A stretch of DNA of 64,000 nucleotides from an uncultured Bacteroidaceae bacterium (GCA_944320955.1 CALUJL010000029.1:124001-188000); one strand, 5' to 3'; positions 9,302-19,500 are shown, counted from the first letter of the stretch. Numbers and translations are program-made. The notes: generated from the sequence alone by a model not told the origin.

Positions 9302-9309
9302 CAAAGATA
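9302..9309 (-). promoter_or_regulatory. -7 promoter element for the DPP5-like gene (TATCTTTG on the minus strand)
   Basis: An exact TAnnTTTG match on the minus strand, about 27 bases before the annotated start and about 42 before the alternative start at 9260. The short leader makes the downstream start at 9260 slightly more comfortable. Confidence 0.55.
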
Positions 9310-9360
9310 CATTCTTTCTCTGAATAAAGGGCAGGACTTGCCCGACTTTCCGCAAAAGAA

Positions 9361-9392
9361 CAGGCCTCCGGCGGTTTTCCGCCGGAGGCCTG
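9361..9392 (-). terminator. Intrinsic terminator downstream of the GH31 gene
   Basis: A perfect 14-bp stem: CAGGCCTCCGGCGG (9361-9374) pairs with CCGCCGGAGGCCTG (9379-9392) around a TTTT loop. On the minus strand it is followed by a T-rich TTCTTTTG run. It ends the GH31 transcript before the DPP5-like promoter. Confidence 0.85.
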
Positions 9393-9449
9393 GCTATAGA
9401 TATGGGAACTGTCGTATAAAATCAGAAGGATACTTTCAGGTCCTGTCTT

Positions 9450-11924
9450 TTACAACTTCACCGTCAGCTTCTTCCCGGAGTAGCGCACTGTTTTGTCCGC
9501 TTTTTTGATGACCGTTTCGGCCGAGGGTTTTCCGGGCTGCATGAGCGTAATGCGGAATTTGCGCTGCTTGAGCATACCGGGGTAGGAGCCCTGGCGGTCG
9601 TCGATGGTCAGCGTGCGCGTCGCGTCGTCCCAGTGGAAACGGATGGTGGAGAAGAGGCCTTTCTCGTAGTTGTAGTTGTCGAACTCGTCTTCGTAAAGGG
9701 TAAATTCGCCGTCGGCGCCCGGATATACACAGATGTCGAGGTTGTCCCACTTCTTCTCCGTGGAGTATTGCACTTTCGGGCCCAGCGGAAGAATGCTTCC
9801 GGCCTTAATGTAGAGCGGAATGAGGTCGATGGGGCACTCGCGGGCTACGTCGCGGCCGCCTTCCAGCGTCTCGTTGGTCCAGAAGTCCACCCACTTCGTC
9901 CCGGCCGGCAGGTATATACCGAAAGGTTTGGAAGCCGTGGCCACGTCGTCCACGGTGGTTACGCCTTTGTTCCCTTCCACTTTCTTCGTATAGAGCGGCT
10001 CGGTCACGGGGCACACCAGGATGTTGCGGCCGAACATATATTCATCGTCGAGCGTAATGGCCTTGCGGTCGGAGGGGAAGTCCATGACGAGCGGGCGCAT
10101 GATGGTGCCGTCTTCCTGTACTACGGCTCCGTCCAGGCTGTAGAGATAGGGCAGAATGCGGTAGCGCAGCTCGATGTATTGCTTCTGCACGTCGTAGGCC
10201 CAGTCGCCTTCCTTGCCGAAGAGGTCTATTTCATTCATCATCGGCGAGGAACAGTGGTTGCGCATGAGCGGCATGAAGCAGCCCCACTGGAACCAGCGGG
10301 CGTGGAGTTCCTGATAAGCCACGTTCGAGCAGTCGTTGTTGTATTCCCATCCGAAGAATCCGCCCAAGTCGGTGTTCCAGAACGGTATGCCGCAGAGCGT
10401 GAAGTTCAGGCCGGCGGGAATCTGGTTGCGCAGCACGCCCCAGCTCGACGATACGTCGCCGCTCCAGGAGAGCGCTCCGTAGTGCTGCTGGCCGAGGTAG
10501 CCGGAACGGGTCATCTGGAAGACACGTTTGTCGGACGATACGGCGCGCTGGTGCTCGTAGACGCCGCGGTTCGAGGCCAGCGGGAAGGCATTGTGTACGG
10601 AGCGGAACGAGCCGTCGGCCGTCATGAGGTCGAAATCGCTGTCCTTGGGGTTGAGATGGTCCGGCTCGGTAGAGTCCGTCCACCAGGCATCTATGCCCAT
10701 CTGGTGCAGGTGGGAGAGGTAGCGCCAGTAGAGGTCGCGTGCCTGTGGATTAAACGGGTCGTAGGGATGGGCCCCCGACTTGGGCGGCCAGGTTTCGAAC
10801 TTCAGGAGTGCGCCCATCTTGTCCAGCTCTTTGTATTGGTCGGTCCAGGGGCCGAAGCTTGCCCATACGGAAATCATGAGGTGGGCGTTGTTCTTGTGTA
10901 CGTATTCTATCATTTCCTCCGGGCTCTTGATGCGGGGCTCGGGATAGTGGGCGTTCGGGTCCTCGTTGTTGGGCAGGTAACGCATCCATTCGGGGTCGCC
11001 CATCTTGTTGATGTAGCGGGGGTTTACGAACTTCATGGCGTTCCAGTTGGAGTCGCAGCCCCAATATTGCCAGTCTTGCACGATGCCGTCGATGGGAATC
11101 TCCAGGTTGCGGTACTTGTCGAGTATGCCGCACAGCTCGTCGGGGCTTTTGTAACGCTCGCGGCACTGCCAGTAGCCCATTGTCCAGAGCGGGAACATCG
11201 TGGCCTTGCCCGTAAGGTCGCGCACACAAGCGATGACGCCGTCCTGCGTCCCGTCCTTATAAAGGAAATAATAGTCCGAGCAGAGTCCTACCTGCGAGGA
11301 GAAGGAAGTCTCATAGGGCGTATCGTTGAAGTCGGAAATGCCGGGATTGTCCCAGTAGACACCGTAGCCCTTCTCCGAAGTGAAGTAGGGGATGCAGATG
11401 TTGGTGTTGCCGTTGGAGAGATGTATCTGCTGCCCCCGGTGGTTCATGGCGCCGCTCTGGCGCTGTCCCAGGCCATAGATCACTTCTTCCGGCTGCAGCA
11501 GGAAGGCCTGCTCTACGGTGTAGGCATCCCGGTTTACGTCGCGCCGGGGCGTGAAATTGGTGCCCATTTCTTTCTCGCTCAGCAGGGCGTTCCCCTTTTT
11601 GTCCTGATAGGAGACTTTACCGGTGGCTACGTCCAGCGTCACGGTCATGCAGTCGGTGGTCATCTGCAGCAGATGGCCGCTCTGTTCGTAGGCAATCTTC
11701 ACCTCCTCGGGGGTCTTGATGACCGGATAGCTCTTCTTCTCGGGCATCTGGGCCGAAGGGTATTTCACGATTCGTACGATGGAGGGAGAGTAGAATGTCA
11801 CCTCTCCGTTCAAGACCGGCCCGGCGGTCTGGAATGTCACACCTTGGGGATTCTTTTCGAATGTCTGCCCCCATGCCGACAAACCGGCGGCCAATGCGGC
11901 CGCAAACAGCAGTGTTTTTTTCAT
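9450..11924 (-). CDS. Glycoside hydrolase family 31 (alpha-xylosidase/alpha-glucosidase type), exported
   Basis: An 824-residue GH31 enzyme with a signal peptide (about 1-20, ending AWGQ). The order is an N-terminal beta-sandwich (about 25-220), a TIM barrel, and C-terminal beta domains including a DUF5110-like end. The nucleophile is the Asp in WWTDSTEP (about residue 416) and the acid/base is the Asp in SWSGDVSSSW (about residue 490). Gly/Trp-rich blocks around VQDWQYWG line the -1 site. WTDSTEP resembles xylosidase-type GH31 more than the WIDMNE of classical glucosidases, so xyloside or another alpha-glycan is possible. It lies downstream of a membrane-bound AraC-type regulator. Confidence 0.93.
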   Translation of the reverse strand: MKKTLLFAAALAAGLSAWGQTFEKNPQGVTFQTAGPVLNGEVTFYSPSIVRIVKYPSAQMPEKKSYPVIKTPEEVKIAYEQSGHLLQMTTDCMTVTLDVATGKVSYQDKKGNALLSEKEMGTNFTPRRDVNRDAYTVEQAFLLQPEEVIYGLGQRQSGAMNHRGQQIHLSNGNTNICIPYFTSEKGYGVYWDNPGISDFNDTPYETSFSSQVGLCSDYYFLYKDGTQDGVIACVRDLTGKATMFPLWTMGYWQCRERYKSPDELCGILDKYRNLEIPIDGIVQDWQYWGCDSNWNAMKFVNPRYINKMGDPEWMRYLPNNEDPNAHYPEPRIKSPEEMIEYVHKNNAHLMISVWASFGPWTDQYKELDKMGALLKFETWPPKSGAHPYDPFNPQARDLYWRYLSHLHQMGIDAWWTDSTEPDHLNPKDSDFDLMTADGSFRSVHNAFPLASNRGVYEHQRAVSSDKRVFQMTRSGYLGQQHYGALSWSGDVSSSWGVLRNQIPAGLNFTLCGIPFWNTDLGGFFGWEYNNDCSNVAYQELHARWFQWGCFMPLMRNHCSSPMMNEIDLFGKEGDWAYDVQKQYIELRYRILPYLYSLDGAVVQEDGTIMRPLVMDFPSDRKAITLDDEYMFGRNILVCPVTEPLYTKKVEGNKGVTTVDDVATASKPFGIYLPAGTKWVDFWTNETLEGGRDVARECPIDLIPLYIKAGSILPLGPKVQYSTEKKWDNLDICVYPGADGEFTLYEDEFDNYNYEKGLFSTIRFHWDDATRTLTIDDRQGSYPGMLKQRKFRITLMQPGKPSAETVIKKADKTVRYSGKKLTVKL

Positions 11925-11954
11925 AGGGTTTGGGTATTAAGGATTAAGTGGCTG

Positions 11955-11962
11955 CAAAGATA
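11955..11962 (-). promoter_or_regulatory. -7 promoter element for the GH31 gene (TATCTTTG on the minus strand)
   Basis: An exact TAnnTTTG match on the minus strand, 30 bases before the GH31 ATG, in the 108-base gap after the regulator gene. The glycosidase can therefore be transcribed independently of its regulator, as expected for a regulated target. Confidence 0.6.
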
Positions 11963-12032
11963 GCGGGCCGGCCCGTGGGGTTACGAGCAGGAAATGGCTA
12001 AAATACGGCGAAGAACGCCGCAAGCCTCCTTT

Positions 12033-14897
12033 TTATTCATTTGTACCCCCTTCTTGCTTCAAAGCGTCCCCTCTGCAATGGTGCTTCTGGTACTCGCTCG
12101 GGGTCTGGCCGAATTCTTCCTTGAAGCAGGCCGTGAAGTATTTCCGGTTGAAGTAGCCCAATGCCAGCGCCACTTCGCCCACCGTTTTCTCCGGGTCGTC
12201 GAGCAGGCGGCAGGCGTGCTGCATTTTCACTTTCCGTATGTACTCCAGCGGGGTCAGCCCCGTTATGGCCTTCAGTTTCCGGGTGAGCGACGAGCGCGAC
12301 ATGCCCACCTCCCGGGCCAGGGCGGCCACGTCGAAATCCGGCTCCGAGAGATTTTCCTCCACAGCCTTCAGCACCTTCTGCCGGAGCAGTTCGTCCAGCC
12401 GGGCAAACTCGATGGGGGATACCTCCACATGCCGGGGGGCACTCGTCCCGTCCCGCAGGTATTCTCTCATTTTCATCAGCTCCCGGCTGTCGGCATAGAG
12501 TTCGTCGTTGCTGCGCTTCACCCGGCGCACATAGAGCAACCCGCCCGCTCCGAGGATCCCGATGCCGGCCAACGCGTAGAGAGCCATGGCCCATCCGCTC
12601 TCGTAGAAGGCCGGAAGCCGATCGATGCGCAGCCGCGTGATTTCTTTGCTCCATAGCCCGTGGTCGTCCGTGGCCTTCACTTCGAAGACGAAGTGCCCCT
12701 TGGGCAGGTGTTTGTAGATGGCGGTATTCGCCCCCTCGTCCGTACAGGTCCAGTCTTCGTCGAGCCCCTTCAGGCGGTAGGCGTAGCGCACTTTCCGCGC
12801 ATTCAGGTGGTCGAGCGAGGAGAAGGCTATCTGGAGGTCGTATTCACCGGGGCGCAAAACCAGCTCCCCGTCAAGGCCTTCCCGCTCTTTCCCCATGACC
12901 CACAGGCCGGTGATGCGGGTGCGGATGGCCGGGCTCGGGCGGTTCAGCCGGTCAGAGGGCGTGACGGCACAGATGCCGGGTATGCCCCCGAAGTAGATGC
13001 GCCCGTCGCCGCCCCGGCAGACTGCCGTAGGGATGAAGCGGTGGAGGAGCAGCGAGCCGTCGGCCGTGGGGTAGGAAGAGAATGAATGGTTGGCCGGATT
13101 GTATTCCACCAGCTTCTGGTTGGTCCCGACCCATATATGCCCGTAGACATCGTCTACCAGCTGGTTGACGATATTCCCGTCCAGCCCGCAGCGGCGGGTA
13201 TGGTCGGTGAGCGCGCCGTCCGCTGGCGAAAATTCGTAAACCCCTCCCTCCTGGGTGCCTATCCAGACCCTGTTTGGCTCCGGGACGGCCAGGCAGGAGA
13301 TAGCCCGGGGAGTGGGGCAGGGAGTGCAGCGCCCGTCTTTCCCCATCCGGTAGAGCCCTTTCCCGTTTGTCCCTATCCACAAGACGCCCTTCCCCCCTTC
13401 CTCGATGGAGGAAACAGGCCCCAGAGTGTCGCAGACGGTACGGAGCGACTTCCTGGCCGGGTCATACAAGCATATCCCCCGGGTCGTGCCGATCCACAGG
13501 AGGCCCTGCTTGTCTTCGTATAACCGGGTGAAGGCGGCACGCGGGCCCAGCCCGCTGCCGTCCACCGTCTGCCGCAGTTCCATCTCCATCCCCCGGCGGG
13601 AAAGCTCATAGGCCACGTCCCTGTTTTCCGGGACGACCCACACATTGCCCCTGCGGCGCGAGGGGTACATCAGTTTGACCACGCCCAGGGGCAGGCCGGC
13701 AAGCCGCGGAAAGTCGGAATAGAGCCTCACCCGGTCGCCGGCCAGGTCGTAAAGCCCCACGCCCGTACGCTCTTGCGAAATCCACATCTTCCGCTCCCCG
13801 GCGTCGCACAAGGCCATGATGGCCGGGTTGAAGGCCGTCCTTTCCCGCAGTGCGGGCAGCGCGTATTCCTCCGGGGCGTCTTCCGCAAAGCGGATGACGA
13901 AGCTCTGCCCGTCGAACGAGGCCACCCACAGCGCCCCCCGCTTGTCCTTGCGTATCTCGTTGAGCATCCGGCCTCCCCGCACGGGCAGGCGGAATCCGGC
14001 CTGGCGCAGCTGCTTTTCCTCCTCGTCGTAGCGCAGGGCTACCAGGTCGCTGCGCGTAGTGGCCCAGAGCAGCCCCTCGCAGTCGTCCTGCACGAGGAAC
14101 AACACATTGCCCTCGGCCTCCCCCATGGAGTTGCGGGGCAGCGGGAAACGGGCGAACTGCTCTCCCCTTTCGGCCAAGGGGTTGAAGAGGAGCACCCCGC
14201 TCCCGTCCGTCCCGGCCCAATAATAGTCGTGCGTCCGGTCCTGCACGAGGCAAGTCAGGCTCACCCCCTCCGGCGGTTCGGCATAGGGGAGAAAGCGGTC
14301 CTGCTCCCTGTCGTAGCGGAAGACCGCCCCGCGGTACGTGCTGATGAGTATCCCCTTCTGCCGGTTTTCGCAAAAGGCAGACAGCCACGAGGGGTTCCCC
14401 CGGCGGTCTTCCATCGGGTATGCCCCCAGCAGGCGGCCCGCGGCGTCGTAGCGGAGCAGCTCGCTGCCCACGGCCAGCCACATCTGCCCCCCGGAAGTCC
14501 CGTACATGTTGCCCACAAAGCGCCACCGCAGCCGTGCGGAATCCAGCGGCACGACCCCGCCGCTCCCCTTGTCCAGGATGTAAGCCCCGTGGTCGCTGCC
14601 AAACCAGATGCGCCCCCGCCCGTCTTCGGCAATGCACTGTATGGTGTTGTCGTCGAGCAGCCCGGGCGTATTGATGTCCGAGCGGTAGATGCGCACCCGG
14701 TAGCCGTCGTCGCGGCAGAGGCCGTTGACCGTGCCGTACCACATATATCCCTCGCTGTCCTGGAAAATGCGGTGCACCGCGCTCACCGGGAGCTGCGGCA
14801 GCGAAGGGAAAGGCACCACCCGGACCCGGCAGGCCGGCCTCAGGGCAAGGCACTGCAGGCACAAAAAAACTACGATAACCAAATACTTCATCCGCAT
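12033..14897 (-). CDS. Membrane-spanning propeller/Y_Y_Y sensor with AraC output, no kinase (SusR-like)
   Basis: A 954-residue one-component transmembrane regulator. After a signal/anchor helix (1-22) come two-component-propeller repeats (for example GYMWYGTVNGLCR and GRIWFGSDHG), then a Y_Y_Y-type domain (about 690-760, YRLKGLDEDW). A transmembrane helix follows at about 772-793 (ALYALAGIGILGAGGLLYV). About 50 residues later is a double AraC helix-turn-helix (DVAALAREVGMSRSSL; VALALGYFNRKYF). No HisKA, HATPase or receiver domain lies between membrane and HTH, unlike classical hybrid two-component systems. By analogy with SusR, a periplasmic glycan probably controls DNA binding directly, with the adjacent GH31 gene as the likely target. 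Confidence 0.88.
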   Translation of the reverse strand: MRMKYLVIVVFLCLQCLALRPACRVRVVPFPSLPQLPVSAVHRIFQDSEGYMWYGTVNGLCRDDGYRVRIYRSDINTPGLLDDNTIQCIAEDGRGRIWFGSDHGAYILDKGSGGVVPLDSARLRWRFVGNMYGTSGGQMWLAVGSELLRYDAAGRLLGAYPMEDRRGNPSWLSAFCENRQKGILISTYRGAVFRYDREQDRFLPYAEPPEGVSLTCLVQDRTHDYYWAGTDGSGVLLFNPLAERGEQFARFPLPRNSMGEAEGNVLFLVQDDCEGLLWATTRSDLVALRYDEEEKQLRQAGFRLPVRGGRMLNEIRKDKRGALWVASFDGQSFVIRFAEDAPEEYALPALRERTAFNPAIMALCDAGERKMWISQERTGVGLYDLAGDRVRLYSDFPRLAGLPLGVVKLMYPSRRRGNVWVVPENRDVAYELSRRGMEMELRQTVDGSGLGPRAAFTRLYEDKQGLLWIGTTRGICLYDPARKSLRTVCDTLGPVSSIEEGGKGVLWIGTNGKGLYRMGKDGRCTPCPTPRAISCLAVPEPNRVWIGTQEGGVYEFSPADGALTDHTRRCGLDGNIVNQLVDDVYGHIWVGTNQKLVEYNPANHSFSSYPTADGSLLLHRFIPTAVCRGGDGRIYFGGIPGICAVTPSDRLNRPSPAIRTRITGLWVMGKEREGLDGELVLRPGEYDLQIAFSSLDHLNARKVRYAYRLKGLDEDWTCTDEGANTAIYKHLPKGHFVFEVKATDDHGLWSKEITRLRIDRLPAFYESGWAMALYALAGIGILGAGGLLYVRRVKRSNDELYADSRELMKMREYLRDGTSAPRHVEVSPIEFARLDELLRQKVLKAVEENLSEPDFDVAALAREVGMSRSSLTRKLKAITGLTPLEYIRKVKMQHACRLLDDPEKTVGEVALALGYFNRKYFTACFKEEFGQTPSEYQKHHCRGDALKQEGGTNE

Positions 14898-15000
14898 CCG
14901 TAAGGCTCGAAAATCGGTTTTGAGGGTACAATATTAGCAAAAAACGCCCGCCCGTGCAAGAAAACAGCCCCGCTCCCCGCTTTTTGCACCCCGGCCTCCC

Positions 15001-15080
15001 GGGAAAACCCAAGCGCTTTCCCCGAAAAGGCCTGCATGTTTCCGGGAAAAGCGCTGCCGCTTTTTCCCGGAAGTCCCTCA
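15001..15080. repeat. 22-bp palindromic unit repeat, locus B (four units, intergenic)
   Basis: Bases after the successive A-runs lie at 15008, 15029, 15051 and 15073, giving spacings of 21, 22 and 22. The junctions between units are palindromic (TTTCCGGGAAAA type). It lies between the divergent regulator and TIR-operon promoters. Confidence 0.8.
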
Positions 15081-15197
15081 TGCCCGTATGGGCCGCTACG
15101 CATCGGTTCCTCGAAGGGAGGTGCATCTATCCTATGTTTTTGAGCAGGAAATGTTCAAATCTTCTCTTTTTTTCACCTGCAAGCGGCTCCGATTTTC

Positions 15198-15205
15198 TAA
15201 ATTTG
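15198..15205 (+). promoter_or_regulatory. -7 promoter element for the SIR2-TIR operon (TAAATTTG)
   Basis: An exact TAnnTTTG match with the ATG 36 bases downstream, implying a leader of about 30 bases. No good -33 TTTG is seen; a TTTC run near 15171 is the closest. It is the only strong promoter found for the four-gene operon, whose internal gaps are at most 5 bases. Confidence 0.55.
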
Positions 15206-15240
15206 CGCTAAATAGTTTCAAATCTGGCACTACATAACAC

Positions 15241-16593
15241 ATGGAAAACGAGAAAGACGACCGGCTGGAGTCCCTTGATATGGACCCGTTTGAAGGCTTC
15301 GATTTCGGGAATATCGAAATCGACCCGGACCAATCTGCTTGGGAACGGCTCACGGAGGAGATAGTCCAAGGAAATGTAATCCCCATCATCGGGCCGGACC
15401 TGCTGTATGAAGGCGGAAACATCCACCGCAAACTGGTCGACTCCCTGGCCCGGAAATTCAAACTGAAGTCGGCGCCGGCGTCTTTCTCGGAGTTGATTTA
15501 CGACTATGACTTCCTGAAATGCACAAAAGACGACAAGGACAGCATCTACACCATCGTCAACCAGGTTTTCGCGCAGAAGCGCTTCCCCCCTTCCGGGCTG
15601 CTGAAACGGGTGTTGGGCATCCGCCAGTTCCCGTTTGTCATCACCACTTCGTTTACCCCCATAGTGGAACAGGCGATGCGCGAGGTGTGGGGCGATGAAC
15701 TGCGCGTGATGAAATTCAACAACAACCCGCGCGAAAACCAGGACATCCGCGACGAGGCCGACCTGCACAAGCCGACAGTCTACTACATGTTCGGCCGGGT
15801 AGGCGACATGGCCCACCGCTATGTCCTGACCGATACGGACATGTTGGACTTTTGCTCCTCATGGCTGTCCGACACCGACCGCCGCCCCAAAAACCTGGTG
15901 AGCATCCTGAAGGACAAATACCTGCTGATGCTGGGCAACCACTACTCCGACTGGCTCTTCCGCTTCATCTGGTATTCCATAAGGAAGGCCAGCAACGGCA
16001 GCGGGCTCTATGCCTACGACCAGGTGGACGACGAGCTTTCGCGTTTTCTGGAGCGTAACCACACGTTTCTCCAGCGCCCGCAGGGGAGCGTGGTCGACCA
16101 GATCCTGAAGCGGCTTGCGGTGAAACTGCGGAAAAGCGAGGCCACCAAGTTCGACCACGTGGAGAAGAACGTGGATATCTTCATCTCCTATTCGCGCTCG
16201 GACTCGGCCCTCGTGGAGCAGTTATACAGCCGGCTGGCCGGGCTGGGGAAGCGCGTCTGGTATGACCGCAAGGACATTTCCTACGGAGGCAACTTCATGG
16301 ACGAAATCCGGCAAGGGATCCGCACGGCCCGCTACTTCGTCCCCCTGTTTTCCCGCCACATCGAGGCGGAAAAAAACGATGCCCACGTCTACCGCAACGA
16401 ATGGGACGAAGCCATCCAGCTAAGCATCAGCCTGGGCCGGACCTATATCATTCCGGTCGTAGAAGAGGGCTTTGACTTTTACAAAGCCTCGATTCCGGAA
16501 AAAATGAAGCAGCACAACGCGATTCTCTTCCGCACCCCGGAGGATATGGACCGCGTGGCCGAACAAATCATCCACACCATGAACCAGGAATAA
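15241..16593 (+). CDS. SIR2-like plus TIR domain protein (putative NAD-acting effector)
   Basis: A 450-residue cytoplasmic protein with no signal peptide. Residues about 40-280 resemble a SIR2-like Rossmann fold: NVIPIIGPDLL, ITTSFTPIVEQ and LLMLGNHYSDWLF correspond to the G-G/S loop, the TTN-x-D strand and the late GxxxxD strand. The usual catalytic Asn and Asp are replaced (TSFTP), so this half may be degenerate. Residues about 311-450 are a TIR domain: VDIFISYSRSD, KRVWYDRKDISYGGNF, and RNEWDEAIQL with the likely catalytic Glu387. TIR and SIR2 domains in bacterial defence commonly deplete or cyclise NAD; that activity is inferred here. The STAND gene starts 5 bases after the stop. Confidence 0.85.
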   Translation: MENEKDDRLESLDMDPFEGFDFGNIEIDPDQSAWERLTEEIVQGNVIPIIGPDLLYEGGNIHRKLVDSLARKFKLKSAPASFSELIYDYDFLKCTKDDKDSIYTIVNQVFAQKRFPPSGLLKRVLGIRQFPFVITTSFTPIVEQAMREVWGDELRVMKFNNNPRENQDIRDEADLHKPTVYYMFGRVGDMAHRYVLTDTDMLDFCSSWLSDTDRRPKNLVSILKDKYLLMLGNHYSDWLFRFIWYSIRKASNGSGLYAYDQVDDELSRFLERNHTFLQRPQGSVVDQILKRLAVKLRKSEATKFDHVEKNVDIFISYSRSDSALVEQLYSRLAGLGKRVWYDRKDISYGGNFMDEIRQGIRTARYFVPLFSRHIEAEKNDAHVYRNEWDEAIQLSISLGRTYIIPVVEEGFDFYKASIPEKMKQHNAILFRTPEDMDRVAEQIIHTMNQE

Positions 16594-16597
16594 GCAG

Positions 16598-19500
16598 ATG
16601 AATGAAAAGATGAAGAACCCCTGGCGCGGGCTGCAGGCCTACCGCGAAGGAGAAATACTCTACGGGCGCGACGAAGACATACTGCGCCTCTCCGGACAAG
16701 TGCTCAGCGATACGGACACCGTGCTTTACGGCAAATCCGGCATCGGCAAGTCTTCCCTGCTCAATGCCGGCGTGATTCCCGCCGCGCGCCGCAAGGGAGT
16801 CTTCCCGGTCTCCATCCGGCTGGAGCACCGGGCAGGCGCACGCAGCTATGTCGGGCAGGTACAGTACGCCCTGGAAGAAGCGGGCGTAGCCGTCCGCCCC
16901 GCCCATCCCACGGTTTCCCGCGAAGCTTCTTTCTGGGAGTTCGTACACTGCAACCGCTTCTATATAGGCGAAGAGCGGCAGAAACTGCTGGTTATTTTCG
17001 ACCAGTTCGAGGAAATCTTCACCCTGCAGCAAGACATCCAGCGCAAGCGGCAGTTCTTCGAAGAAATGGCCGACCTGCTGAACGACATTATGCCCCGCAG
17101 TATTGCCGGAATCTCCGGCAGGAAAGAAAAAGAAACGGAAGCGGCAGAAATCTCCGATGCGGGCGATCTGGATCTGGACGACCTCGATTTCAGCCTGGAG
17201 CCCGACACCCATAAATATATCGACGACAACGAAGTACACTTTGTCTTCACCCTCCGCGAAGATTTCCTCTCCGATTTCGAATACTACACCGCCGCCATTC
17301 CCTCCCTCAAGCAGCACCGCTACGGACTGCGTCCCATCAATGAGGAACAGGCGTCCGAGATAATCCAAAAGCCGCAGCGCGGACTGGTATCCGGCCAAGT
17401 CGCCAAACTGATAATTGAAAAGGTTACGGGCCGCAGCGACTTCGAAATCGACGGAAAGCCCGAGATCGAAGTAGACTCCGCCGTGCTTTCGCTCTATCTC
17501 AGCCGCCTCTATGAGGAAAAAGACGGGGAGGCGATCACAGCCGGCCTGGTGGAAAACAAAGGAGGCGCCATCATCCAGGATTTCTACGACAGCTGCATCC
17601 GGGATATACCCCCGCAAGTCGTGGAATATCTCGAAGACGAATTGCTCAATGCCGATGGCCGCCGCGAAAACAAATCCCTGAGCATCGTCTGCCGGAAGGT
17701 GGGAAAAGAGCCGGTCGGCCGCCTCATCAATTGCCAACTCCTGCGGCGCTTTGCCTACGCCGGCGACATCCGGGTGGAATTCATCCACGACATTCTCTGC
17801 CCCGTCATCCGCGAACGAAAAGAACAGCGCGAGGCAGCCCGGCTTCAGGAAGAGGAACGCCGAAAGCAGGAAGCCGAAAAGCAGTGCATCCTTGCCGAAG
17901 TTGCACGGATCCGCAGGCGCAACCGGCAACGGTTGCTGGCCGTGGCCTCCGTGCTGACAGCCATTCTCATGGGTTGCGCCCTATATTATATGATGTATAT
18001 CCACGTCTATGAGTCATATTATGCCGCCTTCGAGCGCCGAAACGGCTGGCCGGTCGGGATAGGGCGGGAGCTTTCCTCCTCCGAGCGGCAGCGGACACCG
18101 CTCTATTACAAGCTCTCCCACAAAGGAAGCCTGCCCTACGATACCGATGTGGAGGTCATGTCTTCCAATCCCCGCCTGCCCCTTTCGCCCCGGGTGCCCT
18201 CGCTCGAAGCAGACGGGGAGGAGCGCGGTGACATGCGGGCTGCGGCTTATTACGATATGCTCTCCCGCATCCGCACACTCCACTTCGTGGAAGGCGAGAA
18301 TGGCAAGGTTGACAAGGAAATAGCCACGGACGAAAACGGCTCGGCCCTCTTCGTCATCAACTATTTCCACCTCCCCGGGCGGCCCGAGGCCTGGCAGTTG
18401 TTCAATACCCCTACAGGGCAATCGCTGAAAATACGGGACAATGAGGTCGACCGCGTCAAGCTTTCCTGGGACAGGGAAGGGCGTATCGAGTCGTTGATGT
18501 ACTTCGATGCGCGGGGAGTGCGGCAGCCCGTGGCAAAAGGCGCTTACGGCTACCTCTTCCGCTATGCCGGGGACGGGGAAAAGACCTTCCGTTATGTCCT
18601 GGACGGCTACGGGCGGGCGAAACAAGGGGAATGGAACGTGCAGATTTCCCGCACCGCGGGGAACGACACCCTGGAGACCGCCTATGCCAAGGCCCGCAGC
18701 GTGGAAGACACACTGCCCGCGCCGGCAGTCGGCCCCAGGGGCTACTCCCGCTCGGTGCGGACGGGCAACCGCGTGCAACTCTATGATGTACGCGGGCAGC
18801 AGATAGCCACTTGCAGCCTGAAGTACGACAACCGGGGAAACATCGTGGAAGAACGGACCGAAGGAAATATCCCCGTTCCTTACCCGGCGTCGGTGCGCTA
18901 TACCTACGATCATCAGACGGGTTATCTCATCGCGGAAGAGAAACTGGACCGGGACGGACGGCCTTTTTCAGCAGACACTACTGGTATTTACAAGAAACAG
19001 TGGCAATATACTCCCGAAGGGCAGCTCGTTTCGGAAGAATTCCTTGCTCCGGGCGGCGAAAGCCTTTTCGCCCACAGGATTTCCCGCTCGGGAGACGTGA
19101 CTTCGGACTTGGTGGACGACAAAATCCGGCGGCTCTACATCCTCCGTGTCGACAGCCTGCTGGCGGATGGACGCACGACTTCCTACTACGGCCCCGGCCG
19201 CATCCCGCTCAACCACCGGCAGACCGCCGAGCAAGACACGCTGGAATACTGCCGGGTGGCCATCCGCCGCACGGAAAGCGGCGAGACCCGCACATATTAC
19301 TCCTACGACACGGCATCAAGACAGACCCTCCCCTTCGCCACGATGAGCACCTCTTACGGCGGGCAGCGCTCCGTCTCCCGCCTCGAAGAGGGGACAAAAG
19401 GAGAGGGAAGCCGCTACTATCAGCTCTACGACCCCTCGGGAAAAATCATCCGCTCCATGATTTATTTCTATCAGAACGGCCAGCCCATCGCCCGCGCGGT

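Larger units (their letters stand above)
14898..15240. other. Divergent intergenic region between regulator and SIR2-TIR operon
   Basis: A 343-base gap with no credible gene. It holds repeat locus B (15001-15080) and the operon promoter (15198-15205). A weak minus-strand -7 candidate TAATATTG (14929-14937) may serve the regulator gene. Short open frames across it are only readings of the repeat. Confidence 0.7.

Noticed and set aside
9633..11963. A 776-residue open frame on the plus strand opposite the GH31 gene, and other long opposite-strand frames (112-1320, 44945-47740, 53278-55788).
   Set aside because: High GC keeps opposite frames open. They have no domain motifs, contain compositions typical of antisense reading, and lie over genes with clear catalytic motifs.
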